From Eubacterium sp. (lineage in GTDB: Bacteria; Bacillota; Clostridia; Oscillospirales; Acutalibacteraceae), in assembly GCA_024696725.1 (NCBI GenBank), contig JAILGO010000049.1, forward strand, positions 1 to 22,103: a DNA stretch of 22,103 nt, read 5' to 3'. The notes below the pieces were generated by a model. That model was given only the letters and a program-made list of their open reading frames with translations, had not been told where the DNA came from and searched no databases. Below, piece after piece: positions 19,999 through 22,103 of the stretch. The translations under genes and the position numbers were made by a program. How positions within the stretch are numbered: position 1 is the stretch's first letter; each line of letters begins with the position of its first letter.

Positions 19999-22103
19999 AG
20001 AACGCATAAAAGGCATTATTGCCGTTTTACTCTCTTTACTGATTATCTTATCAGTCACACCTATTACCGTGTTCGCAGCAAGTGAAAACTTGGGCAGGGT
20101 TAGCGGCGGCAGCGATATTGATATTGACGTATCGTGGCATTACGGTCATCAACTTCACACGACCACTAAAAGCGGTACGACCTATCCGATATTCTGTATT
20201 GAATACGGAACCACCTCGCCCGAAAAGTCATATCTCAAGGCAAAGAGAGCAGGTTCAAGCGCTAAGGTCATTACAGCAGCCAAATGGATTTTCGCCGGCT
20301 ACTATATGGAGCACGGCAATTCAATCAATTGGAAGGATATGGCTATGTGTCAGAAGAAGGTCTGGAGCATTATGGGCGACAGTACCTCTTGGGACTTTTC
20401 AAGCAGCGACTATAACGACTGGATTGAAAATGCCGAGAAGAATATGGAAAAGCTTGATACAAAGCCGTCGTTTCATAATACGAATGTCGGCACCATTACG
20501 GCAGGTACAAGCAAAACCATTACCGACTCCAACAAGGTCTTTAAGGATTATCCCGCTTTTACCATCAACAAGAACGGTATCAAAATGGTACACGAAGCGG
20601 GTACCAACAAACTTGTAATTACCATTGATAAGACTTGCACAAAAAACTCGTTCAAGATTAACAACGGCGATTATTACAAGGAAAACACAGGCGATGATGA
20701 CGAACTTCTGCTCTTTTATCCCTACGGCAGTGAGGATTACCAGAAACTCATATATTCAGCCTACTACGACCCGATTTCGTTTGCACTTGACGGCGATATT
20801 GAGGTGCTCGGCTCTGCTAAACTGAAAAAGACTTCAGAGGATGGCAAAGTCAGCGGCATTAAGTTTACTGTTACAGGCGATGGTTATTCAAAAACAATGA
20901 CTACCGACAGTAACGGTGAATGGGAACTTGATTATCTCGTTCCCGGTAAATACACCATTACCGAGGAAAGTATTGACAGATATGAGCCACAGAGCAGTAA
21001 GACAATTACTGTTAAATCAGGCGAAACGGCATCCGTGTCCTTCGGTAATGTTCTTAAAAAGGGCGATTTGCAGATTACGAAAACCTGCGAGGATGGACTC
21101 GTTGAGGGTATCAGATTCCATTTAACAGGCACGTCGCTTTCGGGTGCTGCTATTAACGAATACGCTACTACTAATTCAAGCGGCGTTGCCACCTTTAAGA
21201 ATATCCTTATCGGTACGGGCTATGTCGTTGAGGAGGTTGATACGGCTATTCGTTATGTCATTCCCGACAGTCAGACCACTTCTATTAAGTGGAACGAGGT
21301 TACAAAAGCGAGTTTCACTAATAAGCTCAAAAAGTTTCGTGTTTCCGTAACAAAACAGGATAAGGAAAAGGTACACGCTCAGGGCGATGCTTCGCTTGCG
21401 GGTGCAACCTACGGTATCTATGATAACGGCAAACTCATTGACACCTATACCACAGATGAGAACGGCGAATTTACCACATCGTATTATGTATGCGGCGACC
21501 ATTGGACAATCAAGGAAATCAGTCCGAGCGAGGGCTATCTGCTTGATAAGACAGTTTATGATGTCGGTGCACAGGCAAGGCTCTATACCGTTGAGTACAA
21601 CACAACGAGCAATACCGTAAAAGAACAGGTCATCAAGGGTAACATCTCAATCATTAAGCACAGCGATGATGGCTCAACGCAGATTGAAACGCCTGAACCC
21701 GAAGCAGAGTTTCAGGTATATCTTAAATCCGCTGGCTCATATTCAAGAGCAAATGCAGACGAGAGAGATGTGCTTGATTGCAACGAGGATGGCTATGCTA
21801 AAACAAAGGATTTACCTTACGGCGTTTACACAGTTCATCAGACGAAGGGCGTTGATGGCTCGGAGTTTATTCAGGATTTTGACGTGTATATTGCCGAAAA
21901 CGGCAAGACCTACAAATACCTGATTAACAATGCACCGTTCAAAGCGTATCTCAAAATCACAAAGGTTGACAGAGAAACAGGCAAGACCGTTCCCTACGCA
22001 GGCGCAGGGTTTGAAATCTATGATTCAAGCGGCAACAAAGTATCGCAGACCTTCACTTATCCGAAAAAGACAACCATCAGTACCTATTACACCAACGCAG
22101 ACG
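19985..22103 (+). CDS. SpaA/CnaB-type thioester adhesin, C-terminus cut by window edge
   Basis: The frame is open from ATG 19985 to the window end, about 706 codons. A signal peptide (1-31, ending VFAA) resembles that of the preceding gene (both contain SVTP). A thioester-domain-like region follows, with C71 in 'IFCIEYG' and Q123 in 'MCQKKVWSIMG'; Cys-Gln pairs in this arrangement form internal thioesters that bind host or cell surfaces covalently. Four CnaB/SpaA-like domains follow at about 275-354, 358-447, 449-545 and 549-650, and a fifth starts at about 653. The first has 'LKKTSEDG' with the Lys, 'TITEE' with the Glu and 'FGNVL' with the Asn expected for an isopeptide bond. A wall-sorting signal, if present, is off the edge. 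The start overlaps the preceding gene by 14 nt with a weak GAAGG site, so translation is likely coupled. Confidence 0.9.
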   Translation, partial: MVRIKERIKGIIAVLLSLLIILSVTPITVFAASENLGRVSGGSDIDIDVSWHYGHQLHTTTKSGTTYPIFCIEYGTTSPEKSYLKAKRAGSSAKVITAAKWIFAGYYMEHGNSINWKDMAMCQKKVWSIMGDSTSWDFSSSDYNDWIENAEKNMEKLDTKPSFHNTNVGTITAGTSKTITDSNKVFKDYPAFTINKNGIKMVHEAGTNKLVITIDKTCTKNSFKINNGDYYKENTGDDDELLLFYPYGSEDYQKLIYSAYYDPISFALDGDIEVLGSAKLKKTSEDGKVSGIKFTVTGDGYSKTMTTDSNGEWELDYLVPGKYTITEESIDRYEPQSSKTITVKSGETASVSFGNVLKKGDLQITKTCEDGLVEGIRFHLTGTSLSGAAINEYATTNSSGVATFKNILIGTGYVVEEVDTAIRYVIPDSQTTSIKWNEVTKASFTNKLKKFRVSVTKQDKEKVHAQGDASLAGATYGIYDNGKLIDTYTTDENGEFTTSYYVCGDHWTIKEISPSEGYLLDKTVYDVGAQARLYTVEYNTTSNTVKEQVIKGNISIIKHSDDGSTQIETPEPEAEFQVYLKSAGSYSRANADERDVLDCNEDGYAKTKDLPYGVYTVHQTKGVDGSEFIQDFDVYIAENGKTYKYLINNAPFKAYLKITKVDRETGKTVPYAGAGFEIYDSSGNKVSQTFTYPKKTTISTYYTNAD

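Larger units (their letters stand above)
15389..22103 (+). mobile_element. putative integrated element (ICE-like end) adjoining tRNA-Asn
   Basis: To the right of the tRNA the genes become more AT-rich, with A/T-ending codons unlike the rnf and feo genes (clearest at 15552-17133). Content shifts to an orphan Cys-motif protein, a ParB-like protein typical of Tn1549-like clostridial ICEs, and surface-adhesion cargo. A tRNA 3' end is a common tyrosine-integrase target. No integrase, relaxase, VirB4/VirD4 or right-hand repeat lies in the window, so both the element type and the boundary at the tRNA are inference. The right end is outside the window. Confidence 0.5.

Noticed and set aside
20082..21923. 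Several short open frames on both strands in the right-hand part
   Set aside because: They lie inside the continuous adhesin frame starting at 19985, which has a signal peptide and domain motifs.

Overview
The window looks like a chromosomal stretch of a low-to-moderate GC anaerobic Firmicute, probably a gut Clostridia/Oscillospiraceae (Ruminococcus-like) organism. The grounds are a clostridial-order rnfCDGEAB operon, a FeoA-FeoB fusion, DUF1846 and DUF1858 proteins, AGGAGG-type ribosome binding sites, compact operons and AT-rich intergenic promoters. No 16S or species marker is present, so the taxonomy is inference.

Layout. At 1-1010 on the minus strand are a secreted beta-helix-like repeat protein that runs off the left edge and a small DUF1858 redox-disulfide protein. 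At 1160-2623 is a DUF1846 protein. At 2748-7957 is a metal-homeostasis block: a short DtxR-family regulator with iron-type ligands, divergent from an operon of feoAB, a cation diffusion facilitator, a TfoX N-terminal-domain protein and a tandem GNAT protein, with 1-4 nt gaps and a bidirectional terminator. At 7979-9885 on the minus strand is an OmpR-type response regulator with its histidine kinase. This pair is transcribed away from the six-gene Rnf operon at 10077-15104, and the shared intergenic region holds facing promoters and TTTAAC-type inverted repeats.

After the rnf terminator lie a consensus promoter, a 24-nt exact copy of the 5' end of a tRNA, and an intact tRNA-Asn (GTT) with encoded CCA and its own terminator. 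From about 15389 to the right edge, gene content and composition change. There is a Cys-motif orphan protein, a ParB-like protein of the kind seen near one end of Tn1549-like integrative and conjugative elements (ICEs), a lipoprotein with a Thr-rich stalk, a sorting-signal surface protein with InlB and MucBP-like repeats, and a large thioester/CnaB (SpaA-type) adhesin that runs off the right edge. I read this as one end of an integrated mobile element next to tRNA-Asn carrying surface-adhesion cargo. No integrase, relaxase or far attachment site is visible, so the boundary is inferred.

How the genes work together. FeoAB would import Fe2+, the CDF would export Fe2+/Mn2+, and the DtxR protein would sense the metal. 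Iron in turn supplies the Fe-S-rich Rnf complex, which couples reduced ferredoxin oxidation to NAD+ reduction and ion pumping. The two edge-truncated genes (minus strand 1-705 and plus strand 19985-22103) are open frames reaching the window ends. The short overlapping frames inside the latter are shadows.
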